NCBI GenBank assembly: GCA_004298325.1
Contig: SCUF01000022.1
Location: forward strand, 1-43,237
DNA: 43,237 bases
Direction: 5' to 3'
DNA from: Betaproteobacteria bacterium
GTDB taxonomy: Bacteria > Pseudomonadota > Gammaproteobacteria > Burkholderiales > SG8-39
Of the stretch, positions 9,166 to 17,240 are shown in pieces. Position numbers and translations under genes: made by a program. Under the pieces are notes generated by a model. The model did not search any database and was not told the origin of the DNA. It saw only the letters and a program-made list of their open reading frames with translations. Numbering within the stretch: position 1 is the first letter of the stretch; the number at the start of each line of letters is the position of its first letter.

Positions 9166-10308
9166 ATGCCGCTGCAGTTCACGCCGGAACAGGAGATGCT
9201 GCGCGAGCAGGTCAGCCGCTTCGTGCGCCAGGAATGCTCCGAGCAACTGTTTCGCCGAATGGACGAGGAGGCGCATTACCCTCACGAGCTGTATGCGAAG
9301 CTCGCCGATCTGGGAATGCTTGGCATCCCGATTCCGGTGGCGTACGGCGGATCGGGCATGGGATGCGTGAGCTCGGCGATCTTCCAGGAGGAGTTGAGCA
9401 AGCGCCTGCTGCCGCTGCAGATGACTTTTCAGGTTTCAATCCTGTCGGCCGGCATGGCGATCCTCGATCTCGGAAGCCCGGCGCAGAAGGCGCGCTTCCT
9501 GCCGCAGCTGGCGCAGGGAAAGATCAATTTCTCGATCGCATTCACGGAGCCCAACGCAGGATCCGATGCGGCCGCCATTGCGCTCACGGCGACCGCTTCG
9601 GGTGATGGATTCCGGCTCAATGGCCAGAAGATCTTCATTTCCGCGGCCGACATCAGCGACTTCATGCTGGTGTCGACGCGGACGGACCGCAACGTGCCGA
9701 AACGCGAGGGCATCACGGCGTTCATCGTCGATTCCAGGTCGAAGGGACTCACCATCAGGAAGATCGACAAGCTCGGCATCAAGGCCAATGCCTATTGCGA
9801 GGTGTTCTTTGACGACGTGTACGTGCCAGCCGAGAACATCGTCAACGGCATCAACAAGGGCTGGGCGGTGGTCACTCACAGCCTGGAGCGCGATCGCATC
9901 GGGGCGGCGGCCCGGTGGGTCGGTGTCGGGCAGGAAGCGCTCGACTACGCCGTTGACTTTGCGCGTAACCGCAGTCAGTTCGGACGCAAGATCAGTTCCT
10001 TCGAGTGGACGCGGGATCTCTTCGCCGAGATGCAGACCAAGCTCGATGCCGCGAAGCTCCTGACCTACCGTGCGGCCCGGCTCATGGACGAGGGCAAGCC
10101 GTGCCGCAAGGAAGCGTCCATGGCGAAGCTCTTCGCCTCCGAGTTGGTGGTGGAACTCAGCCGCAGCATGATGCAGGTGCTGGGCGGCTACTCGTATGCA
10201 CTCGAATACCGCAGCCAGCGCTATCTGAGGGACTGCCTGTTCGCCACCATCGGCGCCGGTACGTCGCAGATGCAGAAACTCATCATCGCCAACGAAATGG
10301 GAATCTAG
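9166..10308 (+). CDS. Acyl-CoA dehydrogenase
   Basis: The 380-residue flavoenzyme matches the family along its length. It has an N-terminal helical domain (FTPEQEMLREQV), the FAD-binding AFTEPNAGSDAA loop, the beta domain, and the C-terminal helices with RSQFGRKI and QVLGGYSY. It would introduce an alpha-beta double bond into an acyl-CoA and pass electrons to ETF. At the MCAD catalytic position the usual EGTS is AGTS (A364). The alternative catalytic glutamate used in isovaleryl-CoA-type enzymes is present in SLERDR (E241). The open frame extends back to 8830, but the ATG at 9166, just after the binding-protein stop, gives the normal N-terminus. Confidence 0.9.
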   Translation: MPLQFTPEQEMLREQVSRFVRQECSEQLFRRMDEEAHYPHELYAKLADLGMLGIPIPVAYGGSGMGCVSSAIFQEELSKRLLPLQMTFQVSILSAGMAILDLGSPAQKARFLPQLAQGKINFSIAFTEPNAGSDAAAIALTATASGDGFRLNGQKIFISAADISDFMLVSTRTDRNVPKREGITAFIVDSRSKGLTIRKIDKLGIKANAYCEVFFDDVYVPAENIVNGINKGWAVVTHSLERDRIGAAARWVGVGQEALDYAVDFARNRSQFGRKISSFEWTRDLFAEMQTKLDAAKLLTYRAARLMDEGKPCRKEASMAKLFASELVVELSRSMMQVLGGYSYALEYRSQRYLRDCLFATIGAGTSQMQKLIIANEMGI

Positions 10309-10321
10309 GGGAACACCGCCA

Positions 10322-11089
10322 ATGCATGAGAACGTCCTGCTGACCGAGATCGACGCCCGTGGCGTCGCCACGGTGACCCTGAACCGGCCGGCGGTGCATA
10401 ACGCATTCAATGATGAGCTCATATCCCGGCTGCAAGACGTCTTCACCGAACTCGGCGCCGATTCGCGCGTCCGGGTCATCGTGCTCGCCGGCAACGGCAA
10501 GAGCTTCTGCGCCGGGGCGGACCTCAACTGGATGAAGGCGATGGTGGGGTATTCCGAAGCGGAAAATGTTGCCGATTCAAGCCGCCTCGCCGACATGTTC
10601 TACGGCATCCACGCATGTCCCAAGCCCACCGTTGCCCGGGTTCACGGCGCGGCGCTCGCCGGCGGCATCGGCCTCGTTTCGGCGTGCGACATGGCGGTGG
10701 CGGCGGAGCAGGCGAAATTTGCCATTACCGAGGTGAAACTCGGCCTGCTTCCGGCAAACATCGCGCTCTATCTGGTGCCGAGCATCGGCGAGCGCGCCAT
10801 GCGGCGCTACGCCATGACGGGGGAGACGTTCGATGCCGCCGAGGCGCATCGGATCGGCCTCGTCCACGAAGTCGCGACAGCAGCGGAGCTGGATTCGACC
10901 GTCGCGCGTATCGTCGCGGCGCTGCTTGGCGCCGGACCTCACGCGGTCGCTCAGTGCAAGAAGCTGATCGAGCACGTCGCAGGCCCGGTGGGCGAACAGC
11001 TGCGCCGGGATACGGCGACGTGGCTTGCGCGCGTGCGGGTAGGCGAAGAGGCGCAAAGTCGCATGCAGGCCTTCCTGAGCAGACGCTAG
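10322..11089 (+). CDS. Enoyl-CoA hydratase, methylglutaconyl-CoA-hydratase-like crotonase
   Basis: The 255-residue crotonase has the oxyanion-hole segments KSFCAGADLNWM and HGAALAGGIGLV, and the catalytic-glutamate region FAITEVKLGLLPA. The ADLNWM signature and LGLLPA in place of LGLIPGAGGTQ are characteristic of LiuC/AUH-type methylglutaconyl-CoA hydratases, which act in leucine and isoprenoid-acid catabolism. This hints that the pathway handles a branched or isoprenoid-like acyl-CoA, but substrate cannot be fixed from family resemblance. It is the last gene of the plus-strand operon and shares a CTAG stop overlap with the convergent dehydrogenase. Confidence 0.9.
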   Translation: MHENVLLTEIDARGVATVTLNRPAVHNAFNDELISRLQDVFTELGADSRVRVIVLAGNGKSFCAGADLNWMKAMVGYSEAENVADSSRLADMFYGIHACPKPTVARVHGAALAGGIGLVSACDMAVAAEQAKFAITEVKLGLLPANIALYLVPSIGERAMRRYAMTGETFDAAEAHRIGLVHEVATAAELDSTVARIVAALLGAGPHAVAQCKKLIEHVAGPVGEQLRRDTATWLARVRVGEEAQSRMQAFLSRR

Positions 11090-12288
11090 CGCCGCAGGTC
11101 GCCGCGCGCCGGTTTTTTCACCGGGTGACGGTCTGCAGGCTTGATGCCGAGAGCGTCTTCGGCAAGCAGGATGCGCTGGACGTTCGGCGTGCCTTCCCCG
11201 ACGGTCAGCATGTTCACGTAGGCCGTGATCTTCTTGATCGGGTAGTCATCGGCGAGGGCATAACCCGCAAAGATTTCTGCGGCACCTTGGGCTGCCTGTC
11301 TGGCGACCTTGCCGGCAAAGTACTTGGCCTGCGCCGCAGCGCGGGTTGCAGGACGCCCGGTCTGCATGCACCACGCGGCCTTCCAGGTCAGCGCCCGCGC
11401 CGCGGGAACGTCTGCCGCCATGTCCGCGATCAACTGCTGAATCATCTGGTACTCGCCGAGCGGCCGACCCCGGATGACGCGCGATCTGCAGTAGGCTACC
11501 GCGTGCTCGAAGCAGGCTTGCGCGAGCCCCGTCAGGCGCGCTGCGACCGTGAGCCGGCCGTATTCGAGTGCGTTCATCGCGATCCTGAAGCCTTCGCCTT
11601 CGCCGCCGAGGCGGTTCTCCACCGCGACTTCAAAGTCATCCAGGAATACGGCGCAGGATCGCAGGCAGTTCGACAGACCGGACATGGCGATCGGGTGGGC
11701 GGCATAGCCGGGACGACGCTTGGGCTCGACGACGAAGGCACTGATGCCGGCGTGGCCCGCCGCAGGGTCGGTCTTCGCAAAAAGCAGTCCCGTATCGCAG
11801 GCATTGGCGAACGTAATCCACTGCTTGGAGCCATTCAGACGGTAGCTGTCGCCGTGCCTGCGTGCCGTGGTCTTCATCGCGCCTGCGGCGTCCGAACCGC
11901 CGCCTGGCTCGCTCAGGGCGAACATCCCGATGGCTCGCCCGGCGATCAGGTCGGGCACAAACCGCTCGCTCTGCGCGTTGCTGCCCCAGTTCAGGATCGT
12001 GAGCGGGCAGGTCATGGATTGCTGGTTCATCGCGTAACCGAACTCGGGTGCGAGGCGCGAGAGCTCCTCGGCGATCGCAACGACCGCAAAGAAGCCGGCA
12101 TCCGTGCCACCCAGCGCTTCCGGGAATGCGGCGCCGAAGAGCCCGGCTTCTCCCATCCTGCGGATGATCGGGTAGGGAAACTCACCGCTCGTTTCGTACG
12201 CGCCGAGCGCCGGTGCGATCTCGGTTTCGACGACCCGCCGGACCGTGGCGACGATGGCGTCGTGGTCTTCCGGGAGTTCGAAATCCAT
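11086..12288 (-). CDS. Acyl-CoA dehydrogenase
   Basis: The 400-residue protein begins MDFELPEDHDAI and has the FALSEPGGGSDAAG loop, an RGRPLGEYQMIQ segment and a C-terminal GEGTPNVQR. That last segment keeps the MCAD-type catalytic glutamate which the other dehydrogenase of the region lacks. It is encoded nine bases downstream of the GntR regulator gene on the same strand, so the two are probably co-transcribed. With the convergent operon it gives the locus two dehydrogenases of different catalytic type, perhaps for successive oxidation steps. Confidence 0.92.
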   Translation of the reverse strand: MDFELPEDHDAIVATVRRVVETEIAPALGAYETSGEFPYPIIRRMGEAGLFGAAFPEALGGTDAGFFAVVAIAEELSRLAPEFGYAMNQQSMTCPLTILNWGSNAQSERFVPDLIAGRAIGMFALSEPGGGSDAAGAMKTTARRHGDSYRLNGSKQWITFANACDTGLLFAKTDPAAGHAGISAFVVEPKRRPGYAAHPIAMSGLSNCLRSCAVFLDDFEVAVENRLGGEGEGFRIAMNALEYGRLTVAARLTGLAQACFEHAVAYCRSRVIRGRPLGEYQMIQQLIADMAADVPAARALTWKAAWCMQTGRPATRAAAQAKYFAGKVARQAAQGAAEIFAGYALADDYPIKKITAYVNMLTVGEGTPNVQRILLAEDALGIKPADRHPVKKPARGDLRR

Positions 12289-12297
12289 GGGCGCTTC

Positions 12298-13044
12298 CTA
12301 CTTCAGGTTGATATCGAGCTTGACGAAGTCACCGCGGTAGATCAGGTCGCCGAAGTAGATCACCGTACCGCCGCGGTCCTGAATGATGCGCCGTACCTGG
12401 GCGATCGGAGAATTGACGGGCACCTGAAGCAGATCGGCGACTTCGATGTCCGCCGTGCCGATGGTCAATTGTTGCCGGGCCACGCCGATCTTCAAGTGCG
12501 GAATCCTTTCGAGCACCGAGATCACGGGGCGCTGGGAGAATTCCCTGGGAGCCTTGAGGTAGATACGCCGGTCCAGATAGATATGGATCACCGCATAGGG
12601 AACCTGATTCTTGCTATGCACGCGCTGCATGTACTGGTAGGTTTTCGCCGGCCTGCCGTCCGCCGCGTTGAGCGGCGGCGCCTGCTTGTCGTCACGCACC
12701 TTGCGCAGCTCGATTGCGGAGTCGCCGAACGTGATCATCCGCACCAGCGATGGCCAGTCCGTCTGCAGCGCGAACCAGGGGCCGCTCAGGATATCCTCGC
12801 GTACAAAGGTGCCTTTACCCTGCTTGCGCCAGATCAGCCCCTCGCTCTCGAGGATGCTCATGGCCTGCCGCACCGTGACGCGAGCGACGCCAAATTCGCG
12901 CGCCAACGCCTCCAGCGTCGGCACCTTCTGGCCAAGCTGCCACTCCCCCGACTGTATGCGACGCCGCAAGAGCGTAGTGATGTGCAGGTACAGCGACCCG
13001 GGGCTGTTGCGCAGTTTCGTCGCCGTGGTAACCAGTGTGGTCAT
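12298..13044 (-). CDS. GntR-family transcriptional regulator with UTRA domain
   Basis: The 248-residue protein has an N-terminal winged helix-turn-helix (LYLHITTLLRRRI, LAREFGVARVTVRQAMSILE, GKGTFV). A C-terminal UTRA ligand-binding domain of the HutC subfamily follows. Such regulators usually repress and are released by a pathway metabolite. The start is taken as the ATG at 13044; a TTG two codons earlier is possible. It is divergent from an enoyl-CoA hydratase gene, with a perfect dyad between them, and is followed by a dehydrogenase gene. It is the obvious local regulator of this acyl-CoA pathway. Confidence 0.9.
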   Translation of the reverse strand: MTTLVTTATKLRNSPGSLYLHITTLLRRRIQSGEWQLGQKVPTLEALAREFGVARVTVRQAMSILESEGLIWRKQGKGTFVREDILSGPWFALQTDWPSLVRMITFGDSAIELRKVRDDKQAPPLNAADGRPAKTYQYMQRVHSKNQVPYAVIHIYLDRRIYLKAPREFSQRPVISVLERIPHLKIGVARQQLTIGTADIEVADLLQVPVNSPIAQVRRIIQDRGGTVIYFGDLIYRGDFVKLDINLK

Positions 13045-13076
13045 CGCCAAGCCGTTCCCTGAGAGCTACCAAGGGC

Positions 13077-13097
13077 ATATGGTACTATTTTCCATAT
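13077..13097. promoter_or_regulatory. Candidate GntR operator dyad
   Basis: ATATGG (13077-13082) and CCATAT (13092-13097) form a perfect six-base inverted repeat with a nine-base AT-rich centre. It lies in the gap between the divergent gntR and enoyl-CoA hydratase genes, about 33 bases from the former start and 26 from the latter. The surrounding AT-rich stretch could also carry the -10 regions of both promoters. Confidence 0.55.
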
Positions 13098-13122
13098 CAT
13101 AGCGTCTTTGCGAGGCCGACCC

Positions 13123-13893
13123 ATGACGCCAGTCCTGTACGAGCGTCCGGCAGAGGGCGTGGCACTGCTGCGGCTCAACCGGCCGCAGGCCCGGAATGCA
13201 TTGAACAACGCCACCCGGGTGGCGCTGGCCGAATACTTTCGCGGTTTCAGCGAGGACAGCGCGACCCGCTGCGTTGTCGTGACGGGCGATGACAAGGCCT
13301 TTGCGGCCGGGGCCGACCTCAAGGAGGTTGCTGCCCTGGGCGCCCGCGAGATGATGCAGACCGGCATCCGCCGGCTCTGGAAAGCCATCGCCGACTGCCC
13401 CAAGCCCGTCATCGCCGCCGTGAATGGCTTCGCGCTCGGAGGGGGCTGCGAGCTTGCCATGCATGCGGACATCATTGTCGCCGGCGAAGGATCCAAGTTC
13501 GGTCAGCCTGAGCTCGGCGTCGGCGTGATCCCGGGCGGTGGGGGCACTCAGCGGTTAGTGAGGGCGGTGGGCAAATTCCGCGCCATGAAGATGCTGCTGA
13601 CCGGGGAAATCGTCGACGGTCGGCAAGCGCTGGAAATGGGTTTGGCGAGCGAAGTCGTGCCGGACGCCGAGGTTCTTGGCCGGGCACTCAGCCTGGCGAA
13701 GCGCATCGCGGATTTGCCTCCGATTGCGGTCGAGCTGTGCAAGGAAGTCGTGCTGACGGGGCAGGATTGTCCTCTCGATGCGGCGTTGAACCTGGAGCGC
13801 AAGGCCTTCGACCTGCTGTTCGATACGTCGGACCAGAAAGAAGGCATGCGGGCGTTCGCGGAAAAGCGCAGGCCTCATTTCACGGGCCGATAG
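13123..13893 (+). CDS. Enoyl-CoA hydratase/isomerase (PaaF-like crotonase)
   Basis: The 256-residue crotonase has both oxyanion-hole segments (KAFAAGADLKEV, NGFALGGGCELA) and the classical FGQPELGVGVIPGGGGTQR, with two catalytic glutamates in the expected region. It should hydrate a 2-enoyl-CoA to the 3-hydroxyacyl-CoA. The ATG at 13123 gives the usual N-terminus (MTPVLYERPAEGVALLRLNRP); a TTG at 13108 is less likely. It is transcribed away from gntR across the dyad and is probably controlled with it. It is the second crotonase of the locus and is of a different subtype from that at 10322. Confidence 0.92.
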   Translation: MTPVLYERPAEGVALLRLNRPQARNALNNATRVALAEYFRGFSEDSATRCVVVTGDDKAFAAGADLKEVAALGAREMMQTGIRRLWKAIADCPKPVIAAVNGFALGGGCELAMHADIIVAGEGSKFGQPELGVGVIPGGGGTQRLVRAVGKFRAMKMLLTGEIVDGRQALEMGLASEVVPDAEVLGRALSLAKRIADLPPIAVELCKEVVLTGQDCPLDAALNLERKAFDLLFDTSDQKEGMRAFAEKRRPHFTGR

Positions 13894-13950
13894 CGGGTTG
13901 CGCAGGCGGAATCGCCGCGCACTGGCGGGGAACCGGTACTTGAACGGCGG

Positions 13951-14811
13951 CTACTTTGTCGCCGTGAAGACGAATCGGTCCAGGCAGAAAAACCACTCAC
14001 CCACTGAAGTCATCGAGCGCAGATCCGCAACCCAGGTGACGAACTCCTGTTCGGTAATTCCCTGTTTCAATGCGGCGTCGCGCAGCGGTTCAAGCAGGCC
14101 CATGCTGAACGAGTCCGGGTCGTAGCGTGTCTCGATGATCGAGAACGACTGAACAGCGGACAGACTCAGGCCTGCTGCCCGCAGATGCCGGTGCAACTCG
14201 CAGGGGAGGTGTGGGTGCGCGAATTGCGCCGCTCCTCGCGCGGCAATGATTCGACGCGTGAGTGCCCGGTCCCTCGATTGCCATATGCACATGTCCCAAT
14301 CCGATTCGAGAACCACCAGCCGGCCACCCTTTCGCAGTACCCGTGCAGCCTCCCGTATCGCGCGGGCAACGTCTTGCACATAGCCATACACCTGCGCGCC
14401 GACGACGAAGTCGAACGTTTCGTCGCCGAATTGCAGGTCAATGGCATCACCGACGTGAACCTCGACAAGCTTCTCGAGGTGCTCTCCTGCGACACGAAGC
14501 TTCGATGCCTGTACGGATGCGGGGCTCCTGTCGATGGCCGCGATGCGGCCCTCCGGGGCGACTTCGCCAGCCAATTCGCACGCAAGGAATGCAACTCCAC
14601 ATCCGACATCGAGTCCGGATTCACCGGGACGCGCCGACACGATGCCGCGAAGTCGCCGCCGCTGGTCAACAATCTGCGGAGTCGAGTAGAGCTTCTCCAG
14701 GCGGGCAACGGCCCGGGCATCGCAGTTCAGCACCCAGTGTCCTCGTTTGGGAATGTTAGTACACTCCGTTTCCGAGAGGTGAATGTGGATTGTCACGCCC
14801 GATCGGGCCAT
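13951..14811 (-). CDS. Class I SAM-dependent methyltransferase (UbiE/COQ5-like)
   Basis: SAM-binding motif I is clear (GLDVGCGVAFLACELA), followed by an acidic loop (IAAIDRSPASVQ), motif II (FDFVVGAQVYGYVQD) and LRKGGRLVVLESDWD. The protein is about 286 residues from the ATG at 14811. The frame is open further upstream to 14901, so the start is uncertain. The C-terminal half is helical with no recognisable substrate domain. It lacks the cysteines of arsenite methyltransferases. The substrate is unknown, and neighbours give no clue. It is convergent with the hydratase gene before it. Confidence 0.8.
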   Translation of the reverse strand: MARSGVTIHIHLSETECTNIPKRGHWVLNCDARAVARLEKLYSTPQIVDQRRRLRGIVSARPGESGLDVGCGVAFLACELAGEVAPEGRIAAIDRSPASVQASKLRVAGEHLEKLVEVHVGDAIDLQFGDETFDFVVGAQVYGYVQDVARAIREAARVLRKGGRLVVLESDWDMCIWQSRDRALTRRIIAARGAAQFAHPHLPCELHRHLRAAGLSLSAVQSFSIIETRYDPDSFSMGLLEPLRDAALKQGITEQEFVTWVADLRSMTSVGEWFFCLDRFVFTATK

Positions 14812-14936
14812 GCCCTTACGGTTTCGCCATGGAACACCCAGTCGTGCACTGTAGAGAGCAGCCGGGCCGGGGCAATGTCTTGCATCGCCTGATCGCGGCA
14901 AATACAGGCCGCCTCTCGAGGCAGCGGTTGTAGCCC

Positions 14937-15677
14937 TTGTCGCCGGAAATCCTCGCGCTCACGGCGCTCGTCACCGCCTGCACCTATCTCGTCTTCGGGC
15001 TGACCGGCTTCGGCTCCACGGTGCTTGCGCTGCCGCTGCTCGTGCACGTGATTCCGCTCAAGTTCGCCGTGCCGATGCTGCTGCTTCTCGATCTGGTGGC
15101 GGGCATGCTGCTGATTTCGCGCGCGCGACGCGGGGTGCGCCTGGACGAGCTGGGCCGGCTGTTTCCGTTCATGTTCGCGGGGATCGCGCTCGGCCTGACG
15201 CTCCTGATCCGGCTGCCCGAGGCGCCGCTGCTCGCGGCGCTGGGGTTCTTCCTCCTCGCCTATGCGATCCATGGGACGACGCGGCGGGCGGGTCCACCGC
15301 GACTTTCCCGCGCTTGGAGCGCGCCCATCGGCCTGGCCGCAGGGGTCCTCGGGGCGCTGTTCGGCACCGGCGGCGTGCTGACTGCGCTCTACATCGGGGC
15401 ACGGCTTGATGATAAGGAGGAGCTGCGCGCCACTGCCGCGGCCGCCGTGCTGCTGAATACGTCCATGCGGGTCATTCTTTTCGGGGCTGCGGGACTGCTC
15501 GCTCAGGACGGGCTCGTGACCGCGGCCCTGCTCCTGTTGCCCTCGGTATTCATTGGGCTTTTTCTTGGCAGCCGGTTACACGCAGCCATCTCGCCGGGCC
15601 GAGTCGTGCGCGTCATCTACGTCGTCCTCGCCATTGCCGGCATCTCCCTTCTGGTGCGCGTATTCGGGTCTTACTAG
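14937..15677 (+). CDS. TauE/SafE-family sulfite or organosulfonate exporter-like membrane protein
   Basis: The 246-residue protein has seven or eight hydrophobic segments. It carries the family's repeated motif, GLTGFGSTVLALPLL near the N-terminus and AGVLGALFGTGGVLTALYI in the second half. The only reasonable start is the TTG at 14937, which keeps the first transmembrane helix intact. Family members export sulfite, sulfoacetate or similar small anions, but many have no known substrate. No sulfur-metabolism gene is adjacent, so the function is open. Confidence 0.85.
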   Translation: MSPEILALTALVTACTYLVFGLTGFGSTVLALPLLVHVIPLKFAVPMLLLLDLVAGMLLISRARRGVRLDELGRLFPFMFAGIALGLTLLIRLPEAPLLAALGFFLLAYAIHGTTRRAGPPRLSRAWSAPIGLAAGVLGALFGTGGVLTALYIGARLDDKEELRATAAAAVLLNTSMRVILFGAAGLLAQDGLVTAALLLLPSVFIGLFLGSRLHAAISPGRVVRVIYVVLAIAGISLLVRVFGSY

Positions 15678-15977
15678 GATCATGCACTGGGGGTTGGTAG
15701 CAGCGCCCAGGCTTGTACCTGTCGGCGAACGGATTGAATTGCCGACCCGCATGGCGGGCAGACGAAGCTGCAGAAGAGGTTCCCTGATGCTGCCCTGTTC
15801 GGTGCACTAGAATTCCCTCTTCGAGAAGTCTCTGGTTCGGGCCCGGGGCGCGGAATACGGGCGTTTCCGCCGGGACATTCACCCGGCCCGGATCTTCCGG
15901 TCCGGCTGCCGCTGCGGCGGGAGTGACGCTGCGTAGAGGCGCCTGCCGGGCAGGCCGCACGTTACGGGAGCGACGCG
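15678..15977. other. Intergenic stretch with no gene recognised
   Basis: This gap separates the TauE-like gene and the small exported-protein gene. Overlapping open frames on both strands show only the arginine- and proline-rich composition of non-coding frames. A short CCGGA-TCT-TCCGG hairpin (about 15890-15902) is present. I see no convincing promoter, riboswitch or repeat. Confidence 0.5.
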
Positions 15978-16460
15978 ATGAAAAGACTGCTGTTGGCATC
16001 CATGGCGAGTGCGATGCTCTGTGGCGGCGCGATCGGCGCCGAGCAGAAGCCGAGCTTCGTCGAGGTCGAGGTGGCAACCCTGAATTCGGCGGCCGCACGC
16101 TGCGGCATCGCCGAGTCGTCCCTCAAGTCCACGGCGACCCTGACGCTGAAGAGGGAAGGCATCGCGATCGATCCATCCACTACGCGCAGCACGGCAAGCC
16201 TGTACATCCGCCCCAAGGTCCTCGTGCTGGCCGACAGGAGCTGCGTGGCCAGCATGTGGGTGAAGGTCAGCGTCGGCCTGAACCGCGCCAAGCTGGACAG
16301 CGTCCTGGAAGCCGAGCAGTTCAAGCCGCGACAGGACATCGATCTCACGCTCTGCGACGAGGACATCCTGCTGGCCGGGCACGCGACCAGCATGGGCCAG
16401 CGGGCCAATGATGCCGTCGAAAATACCATCAAGGTCTGTCTCGGCAAGCTCGCCTACTAG
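15978..16460 (+). CDS. Small exported protein of unknown function
   Basis: The 160-residue product starts with a clear signal peptide (MKRLLLASMASAMLCGGAIGA), probably cut before EQKPSF, so it should be periplasmic or secreted. The mature part has four cysteines (in ARCGIA, RSCVAS, LCDED and KVCLG), which could form two disulfides. It alternates polar and hydrophobic residues in a beta-rich style. I do not recognise a domain. It ends 18 bases before the convergent ABC permease stop. Confidence 0.7.
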   Translation: MKRLLLASMASAMLCGGAIGAEQKPSFVEVEVATLNSAAARCGIAESSLKSTATLTLKREGIAIDPSTTRSTASLYIRPKVLVLADRSCVASMWVKVSVGLNRAKLDSVLEAEQFKPRQDIDLTLCDEDILLAGHATSMGQRANDAVENTIKVCLGKLAY

Positions 16461-16478
16461 CGGCGCGGGGACTCGAAA

Positions 16479-17240
16479 TCAGGTCTTGAGCCGATACCCG
16501 GTCTTGAAGACCCACCACACGGCGGCGAGGCACGCGAGCAGGAATAGCCCCGTCATCGCCAGGCTCACGCCGACGCGCACGTCGGCGATCTCGTAGAAGC
16601 TCCAGCGAAAGCCGCTCACCAGGTACACCACGGGGTTGAACAGGGTCACCGTCTGCCAGAGCGGGGGCAGGACGCTCACAGAGTAGAAGGTGCCGCCGAG
16701 GAACGTGAGCGGCGTGATGATGAGCAGCGGCACGAACTGCAGCTGCTCGAAGCCGTCCGCCCAGAGCCCCAGCACGAAGCCGAACAGGCTGAAGGTGACC
16801 GCCGTGAGGACGAGGAACGCCAGCATCCAGGCAGGGTGCGCGATGCGCAGCGGCACGAAGAGCGCGGCGGTGGCGAGGATGATCAGTCCCAGGATGATGG
16901 ACTTGGTGGCGGCGGCGCCGACGTAGCCCACCACGATCTCGAAGGCGGAGACCGGTGCCGACAGGATCTCGTAGATCGTCCCCGTGAAGCGGGGGAAATA
17001 GATGCCGAACGAGGCATTGGTGACGCTCTGCGTCAGGAGCGTCAGCATCACCAGCCCCGGCACGATGAAGGCGCCGTAGCTCACCCCTTCGATCTCGGTG
17101 ATGCGCGTGCCGATCGCGGCGCCGAAGACCACGAAGTACAGCGACGTCGAGAGCACCGGCGCGACGATGCTTTGCACCAGGGTGCGCCGGGTGCGCGCCA
17201 GCTCGAACGCATAGATCGCGCCGATCGCCCGCAGGTTCAT
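16479..17240 (-). CDS. ABC-2 type transporter permease
   Basis: The 253-residue protein has six hydrophobic segments and the ABC-2 permease pattern ([20 protein letters not shown] near the N-terminus, [12 protein letters not shown] late). The ATG at 17240 overlaps the stop of the ATPase gene (ATGA), which fixes the start. It closely follows the YadH/NodJ-like architecture of export permeases. It should pair with the upstream ATPase to export an unidentified lipid, polysaccharide or drug-like compound. Confidence 0.92.
   Translation of the reverse strand: MNLRAIGAIYAFELARTRRTLVQSIVAPVLSTSLYFVVFGAAIGTRITEIEGVSYGAFIVPGLVMLTLLTQSVTNASFGIYFPRFTGTIYEILSAPVSAFEIVVGYVGAAATKSIILGLIILATAALFVPLRIAHPAWMLAFLVLTAVTFSLFGFVLGLWADGFEQLQFVPLLIITPLTFLGGTFYSVSVLPPLWQTVTLFNPVVYLVSGFRWSFYEIADVRVGVSLAMTGLFLLACLAAVWWVFKTGYRLKT

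Noticed and set aside
10615-13062. Long plus-strand open frame across the crotonase, dehydrogenase and gntR genes
   Set aside because: It crosses three recognised genes in other frames and shows arginine-rich shadow composition.
15613-16098. Minus-strand open frame in the gap before the small exported-protein gene
   Set aside because: Low-complexity proline, arginine and serine composition, overlapping a signal-peptide gene on the other strand.
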